From the NCBI GenBank assembly GCA_964058805.1, contig CAXKVV010001197.1, positions 1 to 30,233 on the forward strand: a stretch of 30,233 nucleotides of DNA, in the 5' to 3' direction. The position numbers and the translations under genes are program-made. Under the pieces are notes generated by a model. The model saw nothing but the letters and a program-made list of their open reading frames with translations, made no database searches and was not told the origin of the DNA. Positions 1-10,189 of this stretch are shown piece after piece. This DNA is from Schoenoplectus triqueter. Lineage: Eukaryota > Streptophyta > Magnoliopsida > Poales > Cyperaceae. How positions within the stretch are numbered: the stretch's first letter is position 1; the number at the start of each line of letters is the position of its first letter.

Positions 1-341
1 GAAAATCCATAGCATGTGTTATGATCAGTGGTAGTGTAATTTTGATCTCTTTTTATTTTGCTTCTGCCTTTCAATCATTATAGTTAATAGTTCTTATCAG
101 GTGTGAATTTAACATATTTGTATTGAACACTTGCTAAAGTTTAAGTGTCAACATACTGGTTGTATTGTATATATACAGTCAGGTCGAGTGCTAATAGTGA
201 CGCAACAAACAAAATTTGCTTCACAACTATATAGTTGTTCCATTGCATCAAGGAATCTCACCTTGGGAGTATTTTAAACTTCAAAAGTCAAAAGGAGTAT
301 ATAGACCAAATGTACAAAGGTAGAAGAAAAAAGATCCTTAC

Positions 342-3300
342 CACAATAAGTTTTCCATCATTCTCTGGCTTCTGCGCAACTCTAATGGCTGCAACTGCAG
401 CTGCGCCAGATGATATTCCAACCTGATAAGAAAATATTAATTAATGGAACTACAAGATGAAGGTTATCCTTATCCATGAGGAAATTTATACCTTAATTTC
501 CACCTCCACCCCACTCTTTGAAAACCCAAAGGGCTATATCATATTAATCAAGTAATTGAGCTAAAAGCCTTGCTTCAGCATTCTAAAATAATGATTTTTT
601 TTTAGTTTTGTAATACAAATTACCAGCAGTCCTTCCTTTAAGGCCAGAAGCTTTGCCATCTCAATTGCCTCTTCACTTGAGACCTAATCAACACCAGATA
701 TTTATAACTGTTAGAATCTTGGATGTAGCACCACATCAGTCAGAGCTGGAATCTATATTCTGTTATCTGTATGGTGCTGCTATAGACCAGTCAAATATTT
801 AGCGGCACAGAAATTCATTACATGTGTCGGTCTTTGGGTGTTGGATGCCAGTTGGAGTTTGGTTTAGATTTTTATCAAGGGATCAGAATAGAAGTTCTGG
901 TGAAATAAGAACAAAAATTCTATCTTGAATGTGGAATTGACTATTGAGCAAAGAACAAATGAATTTCTTTGTTGCTTACTTGTAGAACTTCATCTAAGAT
1001 GTCAACTTCCAAGACACCTGGAATGAAGCCAGCACCTATTCCTTGGATCTTATGAGGTCCTAAAGCATGAAAGAAAACAGCATGTCAAACTAAGGTAGCA
1101 AGACAGGAAAAACAAGTGAGACTGAGAGGGAGATTGATACCAACCTGGTCTTCCGCCAGATAGGATAGCACTCTCTGTTGGCTCTACTCCATACAGCTTC
1201 ACCAAATGGTTAAAATTTCAGTCTCAAACAAAAAGGAAAAGGAAACTAAGACATTGAAGAATGCCAAAACAATTAGTTTGGTTTACCTTAATATTGGGGT
1301 TTTGATCCTTGAGGTACGTTCCAGTGCCTGTAATGGTACCCCCAGTTCCAATACCAGCTACAAGGATATCTACTTTCCCATCTGTTCCTTGCCAAATCTC
1401 AGGCCCAGTTGTTTCATAGTGTACCTACAAAAATGCGAGCAAATGTCATTGAATAATAAGCAGAATAACAACTACTTTAATCTTAATGCACTCCCCCTCC
1501 TGTATCCTAAATTGTGGAAAAGAATCAAGTTTTTTGTAATTCGCAAGAAAATATCCATTTCCAAATTTCAAATGAACATGAGTCGGGAGGATTCCAAAAT
1601 TACTTTCAGTAGTTAAATTTGCTTTTTCCTTGGAAAATTTTGCCCCATCAATTCTCAAGTCTAAAAGTAGTTCTTTCACGTAACCAACTAGAGTTATGGT
1701 CATAGAGAAATGAAAGAAATAATATGAGCAAAGCAAGGAACTTGATCTAGAGGAGAAAACCACTCTAACACCACCTACATCCCTCTCTCCCTCAAACAAT
1801 TCCCAATATATAATGTAGCAGGGTCAATTAGAAATGGAACTTCTTATTCATGACCTCTAGAAGATATAACCAGAGTATGGAGAGGTCTTTTTGCCAGAAC
1901 TTTTAAATAACACGACTTTGCAAGATTTCTTGTAGTTCTTACAAAACAAAATTCTTTGCTTGACCTCACAATACCTTGGGGTTTGCGGGGTTTTCAAATT
2001 GTTGTAGGATATAACCATTCGGGGTCTTGGCTGCCAACTCCTCAGCCTTCTGCACGGCCCCTTTCATGCCAAGAGTCGGGTCTGTCAGCACAAGCTCAGC
2101 ACCAAATGCCTTGAGGAGGATGCGCCTCTCAAGGCTCATCGACGCTGGCATCGTCAGTTTAAGCTTGTATCCCTTTGCCGCTGCCATGAAGGCAAGACCT
2201 ATGCCCGTGTTACCACTTGTTGGCTCAATCAAGACACTCTTCAAGGTGAAGTAAAATATTAATTAATTCAGGTAATTTTACACAAGTTTGTAAAGAAAGA
2301 GTTTTCTCATAGTCACTATACCCAGTATTATTAATCTTCCTTGCAAAATAATACCCAACTTTTAGAAAAGTGCACCTATCAAATGTTTACAACTGGACAT
2401 TTTTTTTTGTGAGCTCTTTTCTTATTAGTAGGACTGAGCCAAAATGGAATTGAACTCAACATAGAATGGTCAACACAATTATGTTAAGGGAACAACTTTC
2501 ATCTGTTGCACGACTACTTTCATGTAAGAGTCTGAAAACAATTATTGATTGCCCAACAGTTCTTGAATTTGTAGCAAACATGATAAATTTTGGGTGCTTT
2601 GTGCATATACAGTAAAGTGTTAAATTTTAACCTGTCCTGGAGTTATCAGACCCTTTTCCTCAGCATCTGCAATCATACTATAACCAATCCTGCAATTTTA
2701 ATTTTCCAAATCTAAATACATTTGTTTTATATTTTCTAGCTCAATATATGAATTCCAAAACAAGCAAGAAATTGAGAAGTTCATTTTGTGCCCTTGCAAA
2801 GCCTTAAAATATCACCCTCAGTACTCCAAATTTTGTGCTTTCAGAAATCAGAAGTATCTTCAATGATCATTCACTCATTTCCAATAAATTGAAATTCCAA
2901 ATTGCTTTTTTTCTTCCATGATTGAGGAAAATAGTTTACAGATTAAACACATCCTCATTTGCAGGGGTACATATGAATGAACTATCTCTAATTTATTCTT
3001 CAATAGGAGATGCTGGGTGCAAACCCGAATTTCAATGCATGAAACCAACTCAACCTATGGATTCTTTTTGAGCCACTGAATGTTGGACCATTGTAGTTAG
3101 AAATAGTAGAATTCTTTGGCAAATAGAAGGATTGTACATTTTTGTTGATGAGATAGAGGTAGAAACTAGAAGTACTCATGGTTTAGTGACTGGATTGGCT
3201 TTTTTTTTATAATATTTTGTACAACATTCCTTTTAAATGACATTGTCAATTCACTGGCTTACTTTAAAAAAATTGCTGAAAGAATCACAGAGAAAAAAAA

Positions 3301-3566
3301 AGACAAGAAAAAAAGAACAGCACCTGTCCTTGACACTGGAGCATGGCTCCATAGACTCGAGCTTCACTGCGATGCGGGCCCTGCACCCTTCCACCACCTT
3401 GTTCAAGTACACCAATGGTGTGTTTCCGATCAACTACAACAGTTTCATAAAATTAGTTCATAGCTCAGTGAAAATTAAATATTGGAGAAGTTGGGAAAGG
3501 GGAAAATAAGAAAAAGAAACTTACCTCAGTAACATCATTGGCGATTCCAATTCTCGATTTTTCCAT
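342..3566 (-). CDS. OASTL: Cysteine synthase (O-acetylserine(thiol)lyase), cytosolic type, 3' end outside window
   Basis: PLP enzyme making cysteine from O-acetylserine and sulfide, the last step of sulfur assimilation. Coding exons from the start: 3525-3566, 3324-3433, 2632-2689, 1975-2238, 1287-1424, 1145-1196, 980-1059, 624-683 and 342-422. All junctions are GT-AG and keep frame, giving 295 residues. Visible motifs are [11 protein letters not shown] (15-25), SSVKDR with the PLP lysine at about residue 49, TSGNTG (77-82), GIGTGGT (182-188), [11 protein letters not shown] (225-235, the serine acetyltransferase docking loop in this family) and GISSGAA (270-276). The start gives [11 protein letters not shown] with no transit peptide, matching the cytosolic isoform. 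Family length is about 322-325 residues, so the missing ~30 lie left of position 1; positions 1-341 read as intron. The exact isoform is inferred; the family is certain. Confidence 0.95.
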
Positions 3567-3960
3567 TCCTATATTTCTACAGAAACAAATCAGTTTAAGC
3601 AGTGTGGTTAGGGTTTAACTGACAAATAAAATTGACCTACGATAAAAAAAAACACCCTACTATAGTTACCAGTTACCACATTATACAAAAAGAAATTGTA
3701 GTAGATCCTGATCAAAAGCACGTCATAACAGGGAAAGGGGATCCCAATCTGCTGCCATAAAAACTATGGCAGGATTTTGCCATAGTGTTTAAAGGTATCT
3801 TCATTTTGAGCGAGTTACTTACTTGGAGAGGAAGCAAAACGAGAATGTAGAGAGAGGTGAGATTGCTTCACTTGGTATTCTCTTTTGATGCCTCTTCCGG
3901 TCATCCACCGAAGCGAGGATCTAGAGAGAGGCGAGATCGCTACACTAGATCTGATATTCC
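3567..3960 (-). other. 5' leader exon and leader intron of cysteine synthase
   Basis: Reading the minus strand, a 3' splice site (polypyrimidine then TAG) ends at 3577, leaving ten untranslated bases before the ATG at 3566. A matching donor, CCAA|gtaag, lies at 3822/3823. This suggests a leader intron of about 246 bp (3577-3822) and a non-coding first exon from 3823 to roughly 3950. An intron in the 5' leader is common for plant OASTL genes. The transcription start is inferred from the TATA box only. Confidence 0.6.
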
Positions 3961-3977
3961 TTATTGCTACCTTCGGG

Positions 3978-3985
3978 TTATATAG
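3978..3985 (-). promoter_or_regulatory. Candidate TATA box of cysteine synthase
   Basis: The minus strand reads CTATATAA here. A start site 25-32 bp downstream would fall near 3945-3955, just ahead of the proposed leader exon. Only 18 bp separate this box from the target duplication of the adjacent MITE, so little native proximal promoter remains in contact with it. Confidence 0.55.
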
Positions 3986-4012
3986 TTGCGGTTCAGTTGG
4001 CCAAGTGGAAAT

Positions 4013-4427
4013 CAGTTTTTTTTATATAATAATTATAATAATTATATTATTAATAATAAGAGTAATAAAAGTAAATTTTAAAATCTATGAATGACAGCGT
4101 ACCACTGTTAGTAACATCTTTAAGTAAACGCGTCACTAACAGTAGCATCTTTGTAAATGCACTACTATTAGTGGCGTCTTTGATGGTTGATCGGCAGTAA
4201 TAATGTTGAAACAATGATAATGGATCGTGATCAGAATGAACAAGAGCAAACACATTACTGTCAGTGGTATGTTTATATTATTTTATGTAAAGACGCCACT
4301 AACAGTGGCGTATTTGCTCTGCGCCACTGTCAGTGACGCGCTACCATTCGTAGATTTCAAATTTTACTTTTATCACTCTTATTATTAATAATATAATTAT
4401 TATAATTATTATATACAAAAAAAACCG
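4013..4427. mobile_element. Mutator-type MITE (415 bp) with 9-bp target duplication
   Basis: The two ends are long inverted repeats of about 95-100 bp, starting CAGTTTTTTTT on the left and, read inward, CGGTTTTTTTT on the right. Both continue through a TAATTATAATAATTATATTA-like stretch with few mismatches. The element is flanked by AGTGGAAAT at 4004-4012 and again at 4428-4436, a perfect 9-bp duplication. Long inverted ends plus a 9-bp duplication are the signature of the Mutator superfamily. There is no coding capacity. The interior carries several copies of a short palindrome of the form CACTAACAGTG. It lies directly upstream of the cysteine synthase TATA box. Confidence 0.88.
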
Positions 4428-4436
4428 AGTGGAAAT

Positions 4437-7234
4437 GGGTACTGGTAGTAAACCCCAGTGGTAAGTGAGACTAATTTTATATTATATACTAGAGAAGCAG
4501 ATATGCAGCTTCACTTTGTGCAATCACCAATGAACCAATTTATTTTCATTTTCTCATTTTTTTTTGTCATTTTTTTTTGTTAGAATGGTATTAAAATCAG
4601 AATCTTCAAATTAAACACCAAGCCAAAACCATTTAGTCAATTTGAATCTACACGAAGCATACAAAGTGTATTGACTGTTAGCAATTAAAATTCTTTAGAG
4701 AAATATTTTTTTTCCCACTGCGCTATATTTGCCAAAAATGTGGCATTTTTTTTCCGGTTGGTAAAACTAATTTCCGTTTACTTCTCTTACATGTAAGTCT
4801 AGGTCAAAAGAAATATTGTTTATAAGGTATGACCACTGTGTCTCTAACTCTCTAAGAGTATTTGAAATAAAATGAATTCAGACTAAAGCAATCATCTTAT
4901 AAATTTCTTTCATTCTGCATCTCTTGTTATAATTTATGCAATCACGTTCTACTTATCTTACACGTAAGTCTAGGTTAAATGAAATATTGTCCATCAGGTA
5001 TGGCCTCTGACTCTCTAAGAGCATCTTTGAAATAAATGAATTCAGACTAAACATTCATCTTGCCGATTTTTTTTGTTTGTTTTTCATTTCGTATTATCAT
5101 TTATGCGATCACGTTCCAATTTTTTTAACTTTACTATATATGATAAAAGGATTCTAAAAAATAACATTTTCACTGTATCATAAACTTTGAAATAATACTT
5201 ATTAATATATTCGAATAAATTATGAACAACATGGTAATTTTTGTGGATATCATGCAACTATATATTAGTTTGAACAATTAACTATATTAATAAATGCAAA
5301 AAATGTGAAACATGCATGTCTCTACTATTAAGTGTAAACTATGAATTAACATAGGTTGGGATTCCTTGACAACCATTTATTTAGACAATCCTAACAACCA
5401 ACTTCATATAAATTCATAGATAACTTAAAAATAGAAAAACTTTATAAACATATTCTTGATCTTATGATTTGATCGTATTTCAAATTTTATATAATTTTAA
5501 TGTCACCTTATGTTGTATCAAAGAAACCTTTCTCTAATATGTTCCAACTAAGTGAATTCTTTGTCCATTAAATTTAAACCATTAAAATTATCATATGATT
5601 TTGATGACATATTAATTATATGACTTCCAAATTGCATGAAATTTGAAATACAATCAAATCATAAACATTACATAGTTTTTAACGATAAGACAATAATTTT
5701 GAGTTAAAATAGTTAAACGGAATTATTTAATGATTTTTAATAGTTTAAATGAATTTTTTTTACTTAACATTAAAGATTTTGATGAAATTAAAATGTAATT
5801 TAAACGGTTAAAACGATATTTTTTCAAATTCTCCTCATCACTCATACATCATAAAAGAAAATACATATCACTGATGTTCAAGTTGTGCGCAAGCCAAACC
5901 TCTGCGTAGCATTTACCAATTCTTTAAACACAATATAATAATTTTCTCAAGTTAATCTTATGAATTTCTCACGCATCTGAGATTCTGAGTTGACCTAAGC
6001 TACTTTAATGTACACACTTTTTAACAAACGATCGTCAATTTGCTCCTCTCCAATTGCACACATTCATTTATATCCCAAATTAACAAATTGGCACCGTTCA
6101 TATAATATCGCACGGTCATTCCCTGCATATAACCATCAAAGAATAAGTCAAGCCGGGATGAATGTGACTGCAGAGGATCCATCACAATTCTAATTTCGGT
6201 TTGATACTTAGATTAGCTTTAGCACAACATCACAAAAAGCAAAACACTACAAAGGCACTTAAAATGAAATTAGTTCTTCTGTGCCACCGGAATCTATATC
6301 ATTTCATATTACTCGTATACATTTCGTGTATACATTTCATATGACTCACTCCTGCTCTCTTTTTGGTTTTCATCAATTTCCAGCACAACGAAAGAGCTGA
6401 ACGGGTGGGACATAAGAGATATGCAATTGATTATTAGAGGAAAATAGGAAATAAAATAGACCAAAAGAATGAGTACTTCATTACTCGGCGAACTACACGC
6501 TTGTTGTCACAAAAGAACTCATATGAGTTGCATAGGCTATGACCTCATCCTTTGCAAAACCTTTTGCGCTATCAGATCTGGTTTCATTAGTTGGAATTAA
6601 GTAATCAATTATGGTGTTGTTTCAGCAAAGGATAGACAATGGGTCCCATTTAGCAACTGCATAGCAAATTAGCAACCACACATTTTGAGGTTGCCGAGCG
6701 ATAAATTTTTTGATAGGAAAAATAAGTACAATTTTGCTTAGACAACTCGAGAGTCGAGACCATTGGGGAACCAACTCCATTAATTTAACTTTAAATTTAA
6801 ATGGAAAAGCGAATTTGGTAAAAGGTTTTTAGCATTATTGCTTGAACAGAAGGTTCGTTTTCATTCTTTTCTTTATTCTTATTGGCATTATTTCTATTTG
6901 TTGTCATTTTTATCCTAAAATTTTGAGTTCAGAACATACCATATGTAGCCCGAGATGGTATAATAATAATAATAATCATCTAGATGGTTGTCACCTCTGA
7001 AAGATACTTTATGCGGAATTAATGGCAAATTGTGTTAAAATTCACTGTTAGTTATTTAGTTATACTGTATCCCCATGTTGATGTTATATCCCCACTGAAT
7101 TATTTTATTTTATCTTTGGGTTGAGAGGATAGATTAGAATAAATGAGTTTTAAGTAATAGTCAGTCATTAAAACTAAGTACACATTCGTCAATTTTTCAA
7201 GCAATTTTTCAAATTAATTCCTTCTAAACATTTA
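4437..7234. other. AT-rich intergenic spacer between divergently transcribed OASTL and LPA19
   Basis: No credible gene was found; the only ORF over 60 codons (6008-6193) has no recognisable domain. Contents are a diverged tandem duplication (4779-5116), an imperfect ~35-bp inverted repeat around 5458-5494 and 5633-5672 that could be an old MITE, and a short TAA microsatellite at 6959-6976. The right-hand few hundred bases should hold the LPA19 promoter, but no clear TATA box could be assigned. Confidence 0.6.
4779..5116. repeat. Diverged tandem duplication, two ~168-bp copies
   Basis: Copy 1 (4779-4949) and copy 2 (4950-5116) line up from TACTT(C/A)TCTTACA(T/C)GTAAG through GAATTCAGACTAAA to TTTATGC(A/G)ATCACGTTC, with substitutions and small indels. 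They lie directly head to tail, which points to a local duplication rather than two insertions. No coding content. Confidence 0.8.
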
Positions 7235-7313
7235 CAGAAAGCACAAATTAACTAGGAATGGTATTGCATTTTTTTCCCTCTTTTTGCAGAAAGCACAAAT
7301 TAACTAGGAATGG
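7235..7313 (+). repeat. 27-bp direct duplication around the LPA19 start codon
   Basis: The same 27 bases, beginning CAGAAAGCACAAATTAAC and ending in AGGAATGG, occur at 7235-7261 and 7287-7313, offset by 52 bp. Both copies contain an ATG. The second is the start of the PSB27-H2 reading frame; the first is in a different frame. Both copies follow a T-rich tract and CAG, so both also look like 3' splice sites. Confidence 0.93.
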
Positions 7314-7359
7314 CTATTTCTTTCTCCTTGCTAGGCAGATGCTACAGTTGCAGCTATAA
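7258..7359 (+). other. Upstream ORF overlapping the LPA19 start (33 codons)
   Basis: The ATG in the first copy of the 27-bp duplication opens a 33-codon frame that ends in TAA at 7357-7359, overlapping the main start at 7310 out of frame. If the transcript begins upstream of 7258, ribosomes starting here would miss the main start. Whether 7258 is in the mature mRNA is unknown. The encoded peptide resembles nothing I recognise. Confidence 0.5.
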
Positions 7360-8301
7360 GCAAATTAAGACAAACTACAATGCTCCAGTTCGTCGTAATT
7401 CTCAGCTCAATTGATTTTATTTTTAAGTTCAATTCAAATTACATGGCCAAGTTGCTTGATGAGTAATTTATCATTAATTACCTCCATGATGCAATTACAC
7501 ATATCAGAAGATAATTTTACTGCAAATACAACTTGTAAACTGTTTTTGCATCTACTTGCTGAAATCCTTGGAACCAGACACTAGTTTATGGATGGACTTG
7601 TTCAAACCCAATCGAAATAGTTAAGTAATTATAATTCCTTCTATTATATGCAACAGAACAGACGAGAAAACTCATTTAAAGGCATCCCTAGCATCTCCTC
7701 AAGACAATTCGCTAAGCAGAAGAAATGTGATTATCTCCACATTGGCTATTTATTACACAACCTTAATTAGAGCAGAACCAATCAAAGCAGAAGAAGATCA
7801 GAGAAAAGATGGAGAAAACAACGAGCAAGATGGCGGTATACTTGGTGCAATCAAATCGATATTCGATCCAAATGAGAAAACAAAATCAGGAAAGGTGTTG
7901 CCAAAGGCGTACTTAAATACCGCGAGAGAGGTTGTAAAGACACTAAGAGAGTCATTAGAGGAAGATACAAACAATATTGCGAAGTTCCGGAGGAGCGCAG
8001 ATGCTGCCAAGGAGTCGATCAGAGAATACTTGAGTGGATGGAGAGGACAGAAGACTGTTGCCGGCGAGGTAACTGAAATATATTTGCATATGTTCCTTAC
8101 AATTTTGGCACTTGCAAAGCAGAAAGTTCAGAGTCAATTGGGGTTGTTTTTTTTTCTTATCAGGAGTCATACGTTGCACTGGAGAAAGCAATAAGATCCC
8201 TGGCAGAATTCTACTCAAAAGCAGGGCCATCAGCATTACTGTCAAATGAAGTCAAGTCAAAAATTTTGGATGACCTCAAAACTGCTGAGGAATCTCTCTA
8301 A
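7310..8301 (+). CDS. LPA19: Photosystem II D1 precursor processing protein PSB27-H2 (LPA19), chloroplastic
   Basis: Thylakoid lumen protein of the Psb27 family. In Arabidopsis, LPA19 assists C-terminal processing of the D1 precursor during photosystem II assembly. Exons are 7310-7394, 7692-8068 and 8164-8301, all GT-AG and in frame, giving 199 residues. Residues 1 to about 40 are a Ser-, Arg- and Lys-rich chloroplast transit peptide. It is followed by SRRNVIISTLAIYYTTLIRA, a twin-arginine plus hydrophobic lumen-targeting segment, with a likely cut near IKA. The mature part has the family signatures FDPNEKTKSGKVLPKAYL, AKFRRSADAAKESIREYLSG and FYSKAGPSA. The first splice pair (GTC|gtaatt with ccctag|CATC) is the best of two workable choices; CCA|gttcgt with aaag|GCAT also keeps frame. 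The duplicated start region upstream is unusual. Confidence 0.9.
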
Positions 8302-9900
8302 TAATTCCATAATTGTACTTCAAAAATAGGGCATTTTTATCAAGCGTGCCTCTTCATATTTTTTTTCTTTCCTACTTTAATGAGGATGTATTTGCAAATA
8401 CAGTCAGAATAGAAACAACAAAGATTCTGTAGTACAATCTATTTCAAGTCAAAAAAATAAAAAATATATATATATAAATAATAAAAAGGGGTTCTGGTAG
8501 CCCAATGTATGCACACTGTACATCACGGGATTGACTCGGTTGAACAAAGGCATAATGTGATTTCAGTATCTTACGATTCACGATATGAATTGTACGATAC
8601 GGTACACAATTCTATAGATTGGCGATACGAATCATACGATACGGTATGATTTTACAATATTAATAGTTGACTATTTATTATTTAGCGTACTATACATTAT
8701 ATATTAGTGTGTTAGTATGATATCTATAGAATTATTCACAAGGTATAAAACTATAAATATGATTTCTCTGTGTAGTAGTATATACATATTAGAAAATTTA
8801 TATATTTTATAATTTATCTTTTTCAAAATATAAATGTGTCTTCTCTGTATTATAGTGTTAATATTTAACTTGTATATTTGTATGTGATTTTTTTTTACAA
8901 ATTAACTGTATCTTTTTAAATTGGCAATGAAATAATTTATTTTGATAGTGTTTAATAGTCATATAGCATGCAACATAACACTGCGCCATAGAAATATGAT
9001 AAATTTTGTTATTGAAATTATTTTTTATAAAATTTATTTGTAACTAGTTATATTATTTATTTTCTAAAATAACTTAATGTGTTTTAAATAATTCAATGCG
9101 ATACTAAATACTACGATATATGATACATTATATGATTCGGAATCATTGGTTTGGGAAACCAGATTCAGGTTTTTAAAAGATTCGGATTCTCAGATTAAGC
9201 TAGTCCAAATTGGTCAAAAAGAATAAGCTCTGAGCTTTTGTATCATAAATGTTATTCATTTAGGATAACATTTATGATTGGGTTTTGACTTGATTGGGTT
9301 TATTCATTTAGGATATTCTTTTGAAGGAATACGCTAAGATAGATCCAGATCATTTGAAGATTTAGTTTCTCCCGATTTGATCAGGTTTAGGTCGGTCAGT
9401 TACTCTTCAACAATCTCAGGTCAGGTCAGGTCAATTATCCATCAAGTCATTCAGGTACTCTGAGTTCAGTAGGGTTGTACCAAAATTGTACCACTTATAG
9501 CATCAACTGTACATTGTCAGTGGCTGCCAGAAAACAACCTGGCAACAACGACAACATGTAGTTGTATAATTTAAGGTCATTTCATGACAAAAAATAAGAT
9601 ACTCTGAACCGATATGGCAGCTCAGATAGGTGGGCCTACCTTTAGCTAAATAAGAGCCATGGCAAGTCTGCAACCAATCAAGCTGCACAGCTCAGATTCA
9701 TGACCTCAAAATTATTCTAGCGCAATAGCACCCGCAAAAAAAATACAGAAAGACAAACGATCATGAGTTCAAAAGCAATATGAAATAGAAGAGCATTGAA
9801 TTAATTCAACATATAAAAGGAAAAATAGCCCGAGCTACATACCATATACAAAAACGGGCAAAGCATCAAAGATATAATTCTAAATAAAAAAATGCTGTTA
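8302..9900. other. Intergenic region and 3' flanks between LPA19 and the PHD gene
   Basis: LPA19 and the PHD gene converge here. After the LPA19 stop there is a T-rich 3' UTR, then an AT microsatellite near 8455-8480. A block of degenerate ACGATACGGTA-type repeats follows at 8565-8655, with weaker relatives at 9100-9140. This pattern resembles dispersed plant repeats, but no ends or target duplication could be defined. A perfect 14-bp hairpin lies at 9242-9278, and the direct repeat TCAGG/TCAGGTCAGGTC near 9415-9432. No gene is supported. Confidence 0.55.
9242..9278. repeat. Perfect 14-bp inverted repeat with 9-base loop
   Basis: ATCATAAATGTTAT at 9242-9255 is repeated in reverse complement at 9265-9278. 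The loop sequence TCATTTAGG recurs at about 9303-9311 as part of a short direct repeat. The region lies beyond both flanking genes. It may be a terminator-like or transposon-derived hairpin; its role is unknown. Confidence 0.7.
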
Positions 9901-10189
9901 GCACTATAAGAGAAGCACCATCCTAACACTATTAGGTTCTAAGCTTCTCACAGAGTCAGAACCTCTAGACATTGGAGTACCAACACCTTGAGCTTTTCCA
10001 ATTATATCCTCTACCACTGCCATCAAAGATAGAATATTCGGTCACTCCAAAAACTATGGACACATTCCTAAAAATAACAATCCAAAATATTTTTAATTTC
10101 AATAAACTTCCAAAACAGTGCCTTCTCTTTACCGATTTTTGAATGAAGCTGCTTTAAATTTCCCATATAAGAGAGGGGGGGGGGAGTAC

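Noticed and set aside
1..341. Last exon of cysteine synthase
   Set aside because: Searched the minus strand for the conserved FPSFGERYLS end; not present, so the exon must lie left of the window.
1206..1616. 136-codon plus-strand ORF
   Set aside because: Covers cysteine synthase exon and intron in antisense; no domain.
2027..2254. 75-codon plus-strand ORF
   Set aside because: Complement of cysteine synthase exon 4.
6008..6193. 61-codon plus-strand ORF with a real ATG
   Set aside because: Isolated in AT-rich spacer, no recognisable domain, no promoter or splice context.
9904..10014. 37-codon minus-strand reading frame downstream of the PHD gene stop, possible extra terminal exon
   Set aside because: The upstream exon already ends in a stop codon in frame, and no splice pair I found joins it in frame; more likely 3' UTR.
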